DNA of 64,000 nt, taken from assembly GCA_020634795.1 (NCBI GenBank), contig JACKAZ010000003.1, positions 310,001-374,000 on the forward strand, given 5' to 3'. The notes under the pieces were generated by a model. That model was not told the DNA's origin. It ran no database searches and saw nothing but the letters and a program-made list of their open reading frames with translations. The position numbers were made by a program, and so were the translations under genes. Shown here one piece after another: positions 51,347-60,415 of the stretch (position 1 is its first letter; each line of letters starts with the position of its first letter). Origin of the DNA: Ardenticatenales bacterium. GTDB lineage: Bacteria > Chloroflexota > Anaerolineae > Ardenticatenales > Ardenticatenaceae.

Positions 51347-52168
51347 ATGGATAACGATGATCGACAGATCGGGACGATCTTGACGCGGCGGGAGGTGTTG
51401 AAGCTATTTGGCGTTGCAGGATTGGGCGTTTTGGTGGGCTGTCGCCCCACCCGCCAGCGCAGCCCCTCGCCCACGGCGTTGCCGCCCACCGCGCCCGACG
51501 CGGCCTCGGCCACGAGCGAAGCGACGGCCACCACCGTGCCGCTCACCGCGCCCGACGCGGCCTCGGCCACGAGCGAAGCGACGGCCACCACCCGCGAAGT
51601 GATGGCGCTGCCAAGCTGCGTGGTGCGCCCCGCAGCGACCGAAGGGCCGTACTATCTCGATCTGGATATGCTGCGCAGCGATGTGCGCGAGGATCGAGTC
51701 GGAACCACGCTCACGCTCAACTTCCGCGTCTCCCAAGTGAGCAACAACCGTTGCACGCCGCTCCAAGGGGCACTCGTCGAGATTTGGCATTGCGATGCCA
51801 ATGGCATCTATTCCGGCGTACGTGACCGCTTTGCCGACACGACGGGCCAGAGCTTCCTGCGCGGGGGGCAGATGACCGACCGCACTGGCTTGGCCACCTT
51901 CAGCACCCTCTATCCCGGCTGGTATCCGGGCCGCGCGGTCCACATTCACTTCAAGGTGTTTCCGACGAGCGGCTTGGTCTTTACCTCTCAGCTTTTCTTC
52001 CCCGAACCGTTCACCGATCAACTCTTCAGTGCGCCGCCCTACGCCGCCAAGGGACAACGGACGACGTTGAACAGCAACGACGGCATCTATCGTGCCGAGC
52101 TGCTGCTCTCGCCGACGATAAACGGCGATGGGGTTGAAGCAACGTTCGACATCGGGATGGAACTGTAA
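51347..52168 (+). CDS. Intradiol dioxygenase-like Tat lipoprotein
   Basis: A 273-residue protein. The N-terminus has twin arginines and a lipobox, RREVLKLFGVAGLGVLVGC, so it is probably exported folded by Tat and lipid-anchored. A duplicated TAPDAASATSEATATT linker follows. The catalytic domain carries the Tyr and His Fe(III) ligands of intradiol ring-cleavage dioxygenases: EGPYYLD and GWYPGRAVHIHFKV. The enzyme probably opens catechol-like rings outside the cytoplasm. The ATG at 51347 has AAGGAG upstream; the frame from 51278 is not preferred. Confidence 0.85.
   Translation: MDNDDRQIGTILTRREVLKLFGVAGLGVLVGCRPTRQRSPSPTALPPTAPDAASATSEATATTVPLTAPDAASATSEATATTREVMALPSCVVRPAATEGPYYLDLDMLRSDVREDRVGTTLTLNFRVSQVSNNRCTPLQGALVEIWHCDANGIYSGVRDRFADTTGQSFLRGGQMTDRTGLATFSTLYPGWYPGRAVHIHFKVFPTSGLVFTSQLFFPEPFTDQLFSAPPYAAKGQRTTLNSNDGIYRAELLLSPTINGDGVEATFDIGMEL
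51488..51592 (+). repeat. Exact 48-bp duplication inside the dioxygenase gene
   Basis: The 48 bases from 51488 to 51535 recur unchanged from 51545 to 51592, 57 bp apart. They encode two copies of TAPDAASATSEATATT in the linker, separated by VPL. The lack of any base change suggests a recent duplication. Confidence 0.85.
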
Positions 52169-52196
52169 CGGTGATATTGTTCTATTCGCGCTATCG

Positions 52197-52245
52197 TGCA
52201 AGGGGCAAAGTGCAAAGTGCAAAGTGCAACGTGCAAGGCGCAGGG
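52197..52245. repeat. 7-bp iterative repeat (gtgcaaa type)
   Basis: GCAAAGT units repeat three times, with less exact flanks (GTGCAAGGGG, CAACGTGCAAGGCGC). It sits just after the dioxygenase gene, upstream of the M48 protease gene. Confidence 0.75.
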
Positions 52246-52406
52246 ATACCATTGTAGGTCAATGATGAGGTCATGGGCCGATACGCGATTGGCGATTCGC
52301 GACGAAAACCATCCTACATACGGTTTCTTTCTGCGCTGTCATTTTCCGACGCTCTGCACTTGCTCATGCGGTTGCCACGAATTGCGGCTCTTGTTATGAT
52401 ACTGAA

Positions 52407-53732
52407 ATGGAACCGACTCCGAACAAAGACAATATGACTGATCCATCAGACGCCATCGAAAAAGAGAAGCGCTGTCCCGACTGTGGGGAGCCGTTGATAA
52501 GTCACCCGGACTATCGGTCATGGTGCCCCGCCTGTGATTGGAACGTGCTTCCCAAAGAGGAAGAGGCCGAAGAACTTCCTCTTTACGAACGACTCTATCG
52601 TCGGCTGGGCGACCGGATGGCGGCTGATCTGTTCAAGAAGGTGGCGGAGCAGCATAACCTAACGCCCAACGTTTCGGCGGCGCGGCTCATTAGCATACTT
52701 CTGGCGCTTTCAATTCACGTCGCCACGCTTCTTTTGGTGATCTTGGCGCTTGTCCTGCTCTATGTCGGTTGGCCCCGCTTACCCATGGTCCTCTTGGCCC
52801 TCTTGGCGCTGGGGATTGCGTGGCTGATCCGGCCGCGTCTAACACCAAAGCCTGAGCGCTATTTGACTCGCGCTGATTTGCCTGCACTGTTTGGGTTGGT
52901 AGACCGGATATCGCAACAGCTCTCAGCTCCCGCCGTGGCAGGCATCGTGTTGACACCGGAGTTCAACGCGAGCTACGGAGTTGGGGGAGTGCCCCCCCAA
53001 CCGTTCCTCAAGCTTGGCTTGCCTTTATTGTCCCTGCTTGACGATCAAGAAAAAGTGGCGCTGCTGAGCCACGAGATCGCCCACGGGGTGAACGGCGACC
53101 CGACACGCGGCTTCCTCGTCGGGATGGCGCTAGAGTCACTATCGTGGTGGGCCTACATCTTGCGCCCGGAGGCGATCTTCAATAGTGGGGATGGCTCAAT
53201 TCAGGGGCTGCTCTTTGGCCTACTGCTCGTCCCGCTGATGGTGATCATGCTGCTGCTCTCTAAACTATCCGAGGCGATGCTGCGGCTCTTGTTATATCTG
53301 CTTTTCTACGATAGCCAACGGGCGGAATACTATGCGGACCGTCTGGCCGCTGACGTGGCGGGCAGCAAAGCCGCTCGCTCCTTGATAGATACGTTCCATT
53401 ACAGTCGCCTCTTTCAGACGCTTACACATACCTTCGTAACCAATAATCCCGCAGCTTCCCTCTTTGATGCCTTCAAAACGGCCGCCGACGCGCTTCCGCA
53501 AGGGGAAATCGAGCGGCTGCGACGTGCCGATCAACTCACCCAGAGCCGCTTGGATGTCACGCATCCACCGACCAACTTTCGCCAAGAGATGCTGGCACGT
53601 CGTGGTGAGGTACCTCCCTCTCTGACGCTTTCAACGGAAGAGGCGGATGCTGTCGCCACTGAGCTAGCGGCGCATGAGGCCCAAGTACATCGTGAGATTC
53701 TCGACGCTTACGAAGCGACCCTTTACTACTAA
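52407..53732 (+). CDS. M48-family membrane metallopeptidase with zinc ribbon
   Basis: A 441-residue HtpX/Ste24-like peptidase. An N-terminal zinc ribbon (Cys23, Cys26, Cys40, Cys43) comes before two membrane helices (about 92-142). The HEIAH motif (His222, Glu223, His226) lies in SHEIAHGVNG, the third ligand is in QRAEYYADRLAADVAG, and two further helices lie between. It probably degrades or trims membrane proteins. The zinc ribbon head is not typical of HtpX. An ATG at residue 10 (52434) is an alternative start. Confidence 0.83.
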   Translation: MEPTPNKDNMTDPSDAIEKEKRCPDCGEPLISHPDYRSWCPACDWNVLPKEEEAEELPLYERLYRRLGDRMAADLFKKVAEQHNLTPNVSAARLISILLALSIHVATLLLVILALVLLYVGWPRLPMVLLALLALGIAWLIRPRLTPKPERYLTRADLPALFGLVDRISQQLSAPAVAGIVLTPEFNASYGVGGVPPQPFLKLGLPLLSLLDDQEKVALLSHEIAHGVNGDPTRGFLVGMALESLSWWAYILRPEAIFNSGDGSIQGLLFGLLLVPLMVIMLLLSKLSEAMLRLLLYLLFYDSQRAEYYADRLAADVAGSKAARSLIDTFHYSRLFQTLTHTFVTNNPAASLFDAFKTAADALPQGEIERLRRADQLTQSRLDVTHPPTNFRQEMLARRGEVPPSLTLSTEEADAVATELAAHEAQVHREILDAYEATLYY

Positions 53733-53768
53733 CCAGCCCCGAGGATGCTTGGGGCAGGCGAAAGACGA

Positions 53769-54671
53769 ATGACTCTGCATAGCAGGAAGCTGCGCGGTCT
53801 GCTCGGCGTGATGGCCATGCTTGCCCTCTTCTGGATTGGCCTACGCTTCTTCGCCCAACCCGCCCCTGACCACCCGTGGTTCGCAGCACAGCCGACCGAT
53901 CACCAACCCCTGGTGATGGCCCATCAGGGGGGCGAGGGGCAGTGGCCCAGTAATACCATGCTCGCCTTCGAAAATGCGGCAGCGGCAGGCGCCGACGTGC
54001 TGGACGCCGATATGCACATGACGCGCGATGGGGTGCTGGTGCTGATCCACGACGAGACGGTCGATCGCACCACCAACGGCTCCGGCGCGATCCGCGAGAT
54101 GACGCTCGCCGAGCTTCAGCAGCTCGACGCGGGCTATGCCTTCACCACGGACGAGGGCGCAAGCTATCCCTACCGCGGCCAAGGTCTGACCATTCCGACC
54201 CTCGAATCGCTCTTCCAGCGCTTCCCCGACGCTCGTTTCGGCATCGAGATCAAGCAGACCGATCCCCAAGCCGCCGCCATCGCCTTTTGCGCCCTGATCC
54301 GGCAGTATGGTATGAGCGACAAGGTACTGGTCAGCAGTTTCCGTCAGGCGAATATGGACGCCTTTCGCGCCGACTGCCCCGAAGTCGCCACCTCCGCCAC
54401 CGAAGAGGAGGTGCGCTGGTTCTACCTGCTCTTCCGCGCGGGGCTGAGCGACCCGCGCACACCGCCCTACCAATCCTTCCAAGTCCCAAAATATGGGGGC
54501 GGCTTCCACATTCTCACCCCCCAGTTCATCGCGGCGGCCCATCGCCGCAACATCGCCGTCCAGCCCTGGACGATCAACGAGCGCAACGATCTGCAACGCA
54601 TCATCGCGATGGATGTCGATGCCATCAACACCGACTTTCCCGATCGGCTGCTGGAACTGCTCGGCCCCTGA
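53769..54671 (+). CDS. Membrane-anchored glycerophosphodiester phosphodiesterase
   Basis: A 300-residue GDPD-family enzyme. One N-terminal helix (LLGVMAMLALFWIGLRFF) is followed by AHQGGEGQWPSNTMLAFENA, DVLDADMHMTRDGVLVLIHDET and RFGIEIKQTD, holding the catalytic His pair and metal-binding Glu and Asp. The TIM-barrel enzyme cleaves glycerophosphodiesters to glycerol-3-phosphate outside the membrane. An ATG 24 bp upstream is also open. It lies 36 bp after the M48 protease stop on the same strand. Confidence 0.88.
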   Translation: MTLHSRKLRGLLGVMAMLALFWIGLRFFAQPAPDHPWFAAQPTDHQPLVMAHQGGEGQWPSNTMLAFENAAAAGADVLDADMHMTRDGVLVLIHDETVDRTTNGSGAIREMTLAELQQLDAGYAFTTDEGASYPYRGQGLTIPTLESLFQRFPDARFGIEIKQTDPQAAAIAFCALIRQYGMSDKVLVSSFRQANMDAFRADCPEVATSATEEEVRWFYLLFRAGLSDPRTPPYQSFQVPKYGGGFHILTPQFIAAAHRRNIAVQPWTINERNDLQRIIAMDVDAINTDFPDRLLELLGP

Positions 54672-54838
54672 GGCATGGCCAACGAAAGTTGAAGTTCAGG
54701 CGTAGAAAGCGTTGCTCATAAGCGTATGGCCCCGGACTCGTCGCCCTGAACCGTCAGCTGAGCCGCGCCGTGCGACGATTCCGATTCTCCATGGGCGATT
54801 CGCCCGCCCGTTCTGTGTCACCCGCTCTGCGTTAATTG

Positions 54839-54868
54839 CTCTGCGTTGCCGTTCGCGTTGCCGTTCCC
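54839..54868. repeat. Short repeat module shared with the 18.5 kb array
   Basis: CTCTGCGTTGCCGTTC followed by GCGTTGCCGTTCCCC is, on the other strand, the GGCAACG/GAACGG module that builds the 18532-18906 array. It lies 55 bp upstream of metG. Confidence 0.5.
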
Positions 54869-54923
54869 CTTCGCCTCGTGTTACAATCCTGTGTCCGACT
54901 CGCAACAAGGAACCGCAGCAACC

Positions 54924-56705
54924 ATGAGTGATACCATCGCAATTTTCGTGGCGTGGCCCTATGCCAATGGGGACAGCCATTTGGGACATATCGCGGGCGC
55001 CTACCTGCCCGCCGACATCTTCGCGCGCTACCACCGCTTGCGCGGCAATCGGGTGCTGATGGTCTCTGGCTCCGACACGCACGGCACGCCGATCACCGTC
55101 CGTGCCAAACAAGCGGGCATCTCGCCACGCGAAATCTACGAACATTACCACGATCGCTTCTTAGGCGATTGGCAGCAGCTCGGTATTACCTTCGACCTCT
55201 TCACCCACACCGACACCGCCAATCACCACACCATCGCCCAACAGATCTTCCGCCGCTTGTACGACGAAGAGGTGATGTTCCTCGGCATGGAAAAGCAGCT
55301 CTACGACCGCGAGGCGGGGCAATTTCTGGCGGATCGGTATGTGGAAGGCACCTGTCCCCACTGCGGCTATGCGGGCGCGCGGGGCGACCAGTGTGACCAC
55401 TGTGGCCGTACGCTGGATGCGGTCGAACTGATCGACCCCCGTTCGAAGCTGACTGGCAGCCGCCCTGAAATCCGCGAAACGGAACAGTTCTTCATCGACC
55501 TGCCGGCCTACGAAGCCGAACTGACCGACTATGTGGAGGGAAATGAGCATTGGCGGCCGACCGTTCGCAACTTCGTGCTGGGCTGGCTGCGCGAGGGGTT
55601 GCAGCCCCGCGCCATGAGCCGCGACATCAGTTGGGGCATCCCGCTTCCCATCGAAGGCTACGAAGAGAAGGTGATGTACGTCTGGTTCGAGGCGGTGATC
55701 GGCTACATCAGCGCCGCCGTCGAATGGGCCAAGAATCGCGGTACCCCCGATGAATGGGAGGCGTGGTGGAAGAATCCTGATGCCCGCTCTTACTATTTCA
55801 TCGGCAAGGACAACACCCCGTTTCATACCGTTTTGTGGGGGACGGAACTGCTGGGCTATGACCGGTCGCTCAATCTGCCTTACGATGTGCCCGCCAACGA
55901 ATATCTGAACCTTGAGGGGGAGAAGTTCTCGACCAGCCGCAACTACGCGGTCTGGCTGCCCGATTTCCTTGAGCGGTACGATCCCGATCCGCTGCGCTAT
56001 TACCTGACCGCGATCGCGCCCGAGACGAAGGATGCCGATTTCAAATGGGAAGAGTTCGTGCTACGCAACAACAGCGAACTGGTGGCCGCGTGGGGCAATC
56101 TCGTCAACCGTGTCCTCGGCTTCGCTTACAAGCGCTACGACGGCATCGTGCCCACGCCGGGCGACCTTGACGACGCGGACCAAGCGCTGCTCAGCCAGAT
56201 CGAGCAGGGCTTCGCGCGGGTCGGCGAGCTGTACGAACGGGTACGGCTGCGTGACGCGCTGCGAGAGGCGTTGGCCTTGGTGCGCGAGGTCAACGGCTAT
56301 CTGGAGCGCAAATCGCCGTGGAAGGTTTTCAAGAGCGATCCGGCGGCTGCGGGGACAACGATCTTTGTGGCGATGCGTGCCATCGACTCGCTCAAGCTGA
56401 TGCTGGCGCCCGTGCTGCCCCACAGCAGTCAACAGATCCACGACTTTTTCAGCTACGAGGGAGCGCTCTTCGGCACGCTCCAGCGGCGCACGGTGGACGA
56501 AGACGGGCGACCCCACGCTGTGGTCGAATATCAAACGCTGGCCGCCGAACGCGACGGCATTGACCGCTGGCGGCCCAGCGAGCTGGCCCCCGGCACTCCC
56601 TTCGCCCAGCCCGAGCCGCTCTACAAACTCTTCGACGAATCGGTCGTCGAGCAAGAAAAGGCGAATCTCAAGGCGCAACTGACGGCACATGCTGACGATG
56701 AGTGA
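54924..56705 (+). CDS. metG: Methionyl-tRNA synthetase
   Basis: A 593-residue class I synthetase. The HIGH-type motif is DSHLGHIAGAYLPADIF, and KMSKS appears as KFSTS in LEGEKFSTSRNYAVW. A zinc knuckle CPHCGYAGARGDQCDHCG supplies four Cys. FTHTDTANHH and YFIGKDNTPFHT are further MetG signatures. It charges tRNA-Met. The ATG at 54924 puts DTIAIFVAWPYANGDSHLGH at the N-terminus; the longer frame is not supported. It lacks the C-terminal tRNA-binding domain of some MetG forms. A methyltransferase gene overlaps its end by 8 nt. Confidence 0.95.
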   Translation: MSDTIAIFVAWPYANGDSHLGHIAGAYLPADIFARYHRLRGNRVLMVSGSDTHGTPITVRAKQAGISPREIYEHYHDRFLGDWQQLGITFDLFTHTDTANHHTIAQQIFRRLYDEEVMFLGMEKQLYDREAGQFLADRYVEGTCPHCGYAGARGDQCDHCGRTLDAVELIDPRSKLTGSRPEIRETEQFFIDLPAYEAELTDYVEGNEHWRPTVRNFVLGWLREGLQPRAMSRDISWGIPLPIEGYEEKVMYVWFEAVIGYISAAVEWAKNRGTPDEWEAWWKNPDARSYYFIGKDNTPFHTVLWGTELLGYDRSLNLPYDVPANEYLNLEGEKFSTSRNYAVWLPDFLERYDPDPLRYYLTAIAPETKDADFKWEEFVLRNNSELVAAWGNLVNRVLGFAYKRYDGIVPTPGDLDDADQALLSQIEQGFARVGELYERVRLRDALREALALVREVNGYLERKSPWKVFKSDPAAAGTTIFVAMRAIDSLKLMLAPVLPHSSQQIHDFFSYEGALFGTLQRRTVDEDGRPHAVVEYQTLAAERDGIDRWRPSELAPGTPFAQPEPLYKLFDESVVEQEKANLKAQLTAHADDE

Positions 56706-57423
56706 GCCGATCGCGCTGGCGGGCTACGAGGCGCTGGCCGAGCGGTACCACCGTCTTGGCCCGACGAAGCCGCACAACGCCTACTACGACCGCCCCGCCA
56801 CGCTGGCCCTACTCCCCGACGTAAGCAGGAAACGGGTGCTGGACGCGGGCTGTGGGCCGGGCCTCTATAGCGAAGCATTGCTGGCACGGGGCGCGACGGT
56901 CGTCGCCTTCGATGTCAGCCCCGAGATGTTGCGCTACTTCCGTGAACGGAATGGCGATCAAGCCGAGTTGCATCAGCATGATATGGCGCAACCGCTCGAC
57001 TTTGTGGCAGATGGCAGCATTGATGTAGTGCTGGCGGCCCTGTCGCTCGACTATGTGGCCGACTGGAAGGCTGTTTTCACCGAATTTAGCCGCCTGTTGG
57101 CCGAGGGCGGCCATTTCGTCTTTTCGATTACCCATCCAGCGGTCGATTTCTACGAATACCACCACGAGGGCAATTATTTCGAGGTCGAGCATGTGGTGGA
57201 ATTGTGGCGCTTCGAGACGGATCGGGATCAGTTCGAGATCCACCATTACCGTCGCCCGCTGAGCGCCCTCTTCGACGCATTGGCGGCGGGCGGCTTTACG
57301 CTGGAGCGCTTCGTGGAGCCACGGCCAACCTTAGAATTCCGCGAGGCCGACCCGGCGGAATACACGCGGCTGATGCGTTCGCCCGGCTTCCTCTGCGTCA
57401 GGGCGCGGAAAACGCCACGGTGA
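56698..57423 (+). CDS. Class I SAM-dependent methyltransferase
   Basis: A 241-residue methyltransferase. Motif I is VLDAGCGPGLYSEALL, followed by VVAFDVSPEM and the later YVADWKAVFTEFSRLLAEGGHFVFS strand-helix. The acceptor is unknown. The ATG at 56698 overlaps the end of metG by 8 nt; an ATG at 56689 would add three residues. The next gene begins at the GTG that overlaps its stop. Confidence 0.88.
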   Translation: MSEPIALAGYEALAERYHRLGPTKPHNAYYDRPATLALLPDVSRKRVLDAGCGPGLYSEALLARGATVVAFDVSPEMLRYFRERNGDQAELHQHDMAQPLDFVADGSIDVVLAALSLDYVADWKAVFTEFSRLLAEGGHFVFSITHPAVDFYEYHHEGNYFEVEHVVELWRFETDRDQFEIHHYRRPLSALFDALAAGGFTLERFVEPRPTLEFREADPAEYTRLMRSPGFLCVRARKTPR

Positions 57424-58721
57424 ACCGCCGCGACCGCGCGTGGCTCGTGGCGTTGTGGGGGGCCACGTTTCTGCTTGCGGCGCTCTTCGCGTGGCGCACC
57501 CCCGCGTGGCAAGCGCCGGACGAACCGGCGCACTACGCCTATGTCGCCACCGTGGCCGAGCAGGGTCACGCGCCGCGCCTCGTCGCCGCTTGCTACAACG
57601 AGGGCTACAAGAATGCGTTGGTCAGTGGCAACTTTCAGGCCGAAATCGACTTCGACCGTTTCTGCTATGAAGGCCACCAGCCGCCTCTCTTCTACGCACT
57701 CGCCGCTCCCCTTTTCGCCGCGACCAAGGGCTCGCTGTTGGCGCTGCGCCTCTTTTCCGCGTTGATCGGTGCGCTGGTTCCCGTGGTGGCATGGCTGATC
57801 GTCCGTGCGCTGGGCGGCGACCGGCCGCTGGCGACGGCCACGGCGGTATGGGTCGCTCTGGTACCGCAGCACCTCGCCATGATCGGCGCGCTGAACAACG
57901 ACGGGCTGACCTTCCTGCTCGTGGCGTTGGCCGTCTGGCGCATGCTCCGCTATCTGGCCGCGCCCTCGCGCCGCAACCTGCTGCTGATGGCCCTGCTCGT
58001 CGCCCTCTGCCTAATCACCAAGACCTTGGCATGGGTGGCGCTGCCGCTCGCCTTGCTGACCGCACTGCTGGCCGAGCGCGGCCGGGCCATGTCGGAAAGC
58101 CTTGCTTCGGCGACGCGGGCCGCCACGGTCATCGTGGCTGTGGCCGCGCTTTTCGTGTTGCCGTGGATGGCGCGTAACAGCATGACTTATGGCGGCTTTG
58201 ACGTGATGGGCCTTGAACAACACGACCGCATCGCCGTCGGTCAGCCGCGCACCGCGGACGAGCTGGCGCAGCGCGGCCTGATCGGAACCGTGACGAATGG
58301 CACGGAGACGATTTTCAATTCCTTTTGGGGCCAATTTGGCTGGATGAAAGCACCGCTCCAGCCGCGCGAATACGCCGTTTTGGCGCTGTTCAGCACCGTG
58401 GCATGGCTCGGGTTGTTCCGTTGGTTTTGGCAGCGGGGCTGGCGGCGAGAGGGCATGGCGGGGCGCGGCCTGCTGCTCTGCGGGCTGTGGATCGCCCTCA
58501 ACGCTGGCCTTGTCTTCTATTACAACTTGGAATTCGTCCAATACCAGGGTCGCTATCTCTTCCCGGCGCTGACGCCGATCATGCTTTTCATGGCGATTGG
58601 CCTCGGTGCGTGGCTGCCGCGTCGCTGGCGGCCCGTGCCGTGGGCGGCGCTGGCGCTCTTGCTCCTGGCCCTCGATCTGCTGGCGATCTGGCAGCGGTTG
58701 CCGGGGATGAGCGGGTTTTGA
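57420..58721 (+). CDS. DUF2142/GT-C-like polytopic membrane protein
   Basis: A 433-residue protein with about ten helices. WQAPDEPAHYAYVATVAEQG near the start has the acidic pair of the DUF2142 and related GT-C glycosyltransferase families, and FCYEGHQPPLFYALAAPLF is the next conserved loop. QYQGRYLFPALTPIMLF near the end is typical. It probably transfers a sugar from a lipid carrier. The GTG at 57420 overlaps the methyltransferase stop as GTGA and starts just before the first helix. A longer frame inside the previous gene is not used. Confidence 0.8.
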   Translation: MNRRDRAWLVALWGATFLLAALFAWRTPAWQAPDEPAHYAYVATVAEQGHAPRLVAACYNEGYKNALVSGNFQAEIDFDRFCYEGHQPPLFYALAAPLFAATKGSLLALRLFSALIGALVPVVAWLIVRALGGDRPLATATAVWVALVPQHLAMIGALNNDGLTFLLVALAVWRMLRYLAAPSRRNLLLMALLVALCLITKTLAWVALPLALLTALLAERGRAMSESLASATRAATVIVAVAALFVLPWMARNSMTYGGFDVMGLEQHDRIAVGQPRTADELAQRGLIGTVTNGTETIFNSFWGQFGWMKAPLQPREYAVLALFSTVAWLGLFRWFWQRGWRREGMAGRGLLLCGLWIALNAGLVFYYNLEFVQYQGRYLFPALTPIMLFMAIGLGAWLPRRWRPVPWAALALLLLALDLLAIWQRLPGMSGF

Positions 58722-58764
58722 GAATAGCTTGTCAAAGGGCGATGAATTTGAATCGGGGCGTGGT

Positions 58765-58954
58765 GGATGGTGAATGGTGAATGGTGAATGGTGCATGGGT
58801 TTCTTTGCAAAAACATTGCCATCACATGGTCCTCATTTGCCATAATGACTCGATGACAATCCCAAAGGAGCGTAGCGAGAGGTACCATACAGCCATTCGC
58901 CCCGTCATGCTGTCCATCCTCAACTAATGCCCATGCACCATGCACCATGCACCA
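58765..58954. repeat. Inverted pair of 7-bp repeat arrays
   Basis: At 58765-58799 three or four GGTGAAT units end in GGTGCATGGG. At 58930-58954 CCATGCA units give, on the other strand, GGTGCAT units also ending in GGTGCATGGG (10-bp inverted match). About 130 bp separate them. This lies between the DUF2142 and Nudix genes. Confidence 0.7.
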
Positions 58955-58986
58955 AAATCCTGTGCCATGAATAGTCCGTTGCCCTC

Positions 58987-59541
58987 ATGAGATTGTTCAT
59001 TCACCGTCTCTTACTGGCACTGCTCGAACCGCTCTGGCGACGTGCCCCGCTTGGGCTGCGCCGCTGGCTGATCTGGCGGCGGGTCGACCATTTCGTGGTT
59101 GGGGTCGCGTCGCTCTGTCTCAATGAGCGGAACGAACTGCTTCTGCTGGAACATCGCTTCCACTCCGAGTATCCGTGGGGATTTCCGGGCGGTTGGACCG
59201 ATCGGGGCGAAACCCCGATCCATGCCGCGGTGCGCGAAATCCGCGAGGAAACGGGGCTGGAAGCGACGGTCGACGATCTGTTGGCGGTGACGGGCGATGG
59301 GGCGTGGGTCGAGATCTACTTTCTCTGCCGCGTCCCGACCGTCGAACCGACGATCCAACGTTCCGAGATGCGCAGCTATCGCTGGGTCGATCCGCTCGAC
59401 TGCGACGTGCGCCTCACCCCCAATCAGATGCGGATGCTACGGGTACTTCAAGCGCGCCTGCGTGGCGAGCCAAGCCCGATCTTTCCCGTGGCGGGCGCGG
59501 CCTTGCAGCCGCTCGAACGGGAGCGCGGGCGAGGGGGCTGA
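58987..59541 (+). CDS. Nudix hydrolase
   Basis: A 184-residue protein. The Nudix box is GGWTDRGETPIHAAVREIREETGLEA, with all Glu ligands for Mg2+. The first 40 residues are hydrophobic and basic, possibly a peripheral membrane contact. Substrates are nucleoside diphosphates linked to another group. Its stop overlaps the NIF3-like gene as TGATG. Confidence 0.88.
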   Translation: MRLFIHRLLLALLEPLWRRAPLGLRRWLIWRRVDHFVVGVASLCLNERNELLLLEHRFHSEYPWGFPGGWTDRGETPIHAAVREIREETGLEATVDDLLAVTGDGAWVEIYFLCRVPTVEPTIQRSEMRSYRWVDPLDCDVRLTPNQMRMLRVLQARLRGEPSPIFPVAGAALQPLERERGRGG

Positions 59542-60236
59542 TGGCCACGGCGGCGGAGCTGGTGCACTGGATTTCGACGACGCTCGGCGACTTTCCCGCC
59601 GCGACTAACGGCCTTTGGCGGGCGGGGGATGGGCGGCCGCTACAACGTCTGGCCGTGGCACTGGCGGGGAGCGAGCCGGTGGCCGAAGCGGCGCTGAGTG
59701 CCTCGGTCGACGCGCTCTTGCTCCATCGACCGTGGGGATTGGGCCCGCTGCCCGACGCCGTTGCGGTGATTGCGGCCCACGAGGCGCTCGATGCGCGACT
59801 GACCACCGGCCACAACCCGTGGTTGGCGGCGCGGCTGGGCTTTACCCTCGTCTCTTCCATCGGCGAGCGCGATGGGTGGCCGCTGGTGGCCGTGGCAGAG
59901 CGTGGCGACGCCATGCCGATCGCCGCGTTCTGGCAGCGACTTCGCACGGAATGTGCTACGTGGCAACTTTGGAATGACCACGCCTTGCCCACGCCACTGC
60001 GCTGCATCGCCTTGGCGAACGCAATGCGCCCCGCCTTGGTGCGGGGTGCGGCGGCGGCGGGCGCACAGCTCTACCTGACGGGCAGCCTGCGGCCCAGCGC
60101 TGCCAGTGCGCTGCGGGAGAGCGGGATGGTCGCCGTGGGGCTTGGCCATGCACCGCCCGAACGATGGGGATTGCGCTGGCTGGCAACGGAAATCGCGGCG
60201 CGATTCGAGGTGGCGGTGGTGGAACTGGAGGAATAA
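59541..60236 (+). CDS. NIF3-like protein with partly lost metal site
   Basis: A 231-residue NIF3/YbgI-like protein. VDALLLHRPWGLGPL, VIAAHEALDARLTTGHNPWLAARLG and VAVGLGHAPPERWGLRWLATEI match the family's three conserved blocks. The usual H-H in the C-terminal ligand loop (YLTG-x3-HH) reads YLTGSLRPSAAS, so one metal position appears lost. NIF3 proteins bind two metals and act on unknown nucleotide-like substrates. It is coupled by TGATG to the Nudix gene. Confidence 0.75.
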   Translation: MATAAELVHWISTTLGDFPAATNGLWRAGDGRPLQRLAVALAGSEPVAEAALSASVDALLLHRPWGLGPLPDAVAVIAAHEALDARLTTGHNPWLAARLGFTLVSSIGERDGWPLVAVAERGDAMPIAAFWQRLRTECATWQLWNDHALPTPLRCIALANAMRPALVRGAAAAGAQLYLTGSLRPSAASALRESGMVAVGLGHAPPERWGLRWLATEIAARFEVAVVELEE

Positions 60237-60415
60237 GTTTAGAGCCGGGGCCGCGTGGCACATCCCTGCGAAGGAAAATTTCACCGCAGTGATCCGGCTT
60301 TCATGCTCACGACGCCTTTGCCGCGACGAATGGCATCGGTACACTTTATCTGGCGATCGGTCGCCCCGTAGAGGGACGACCCATACCAAGCAATAACAAC
60401 CAAAGAGGAGATAGA

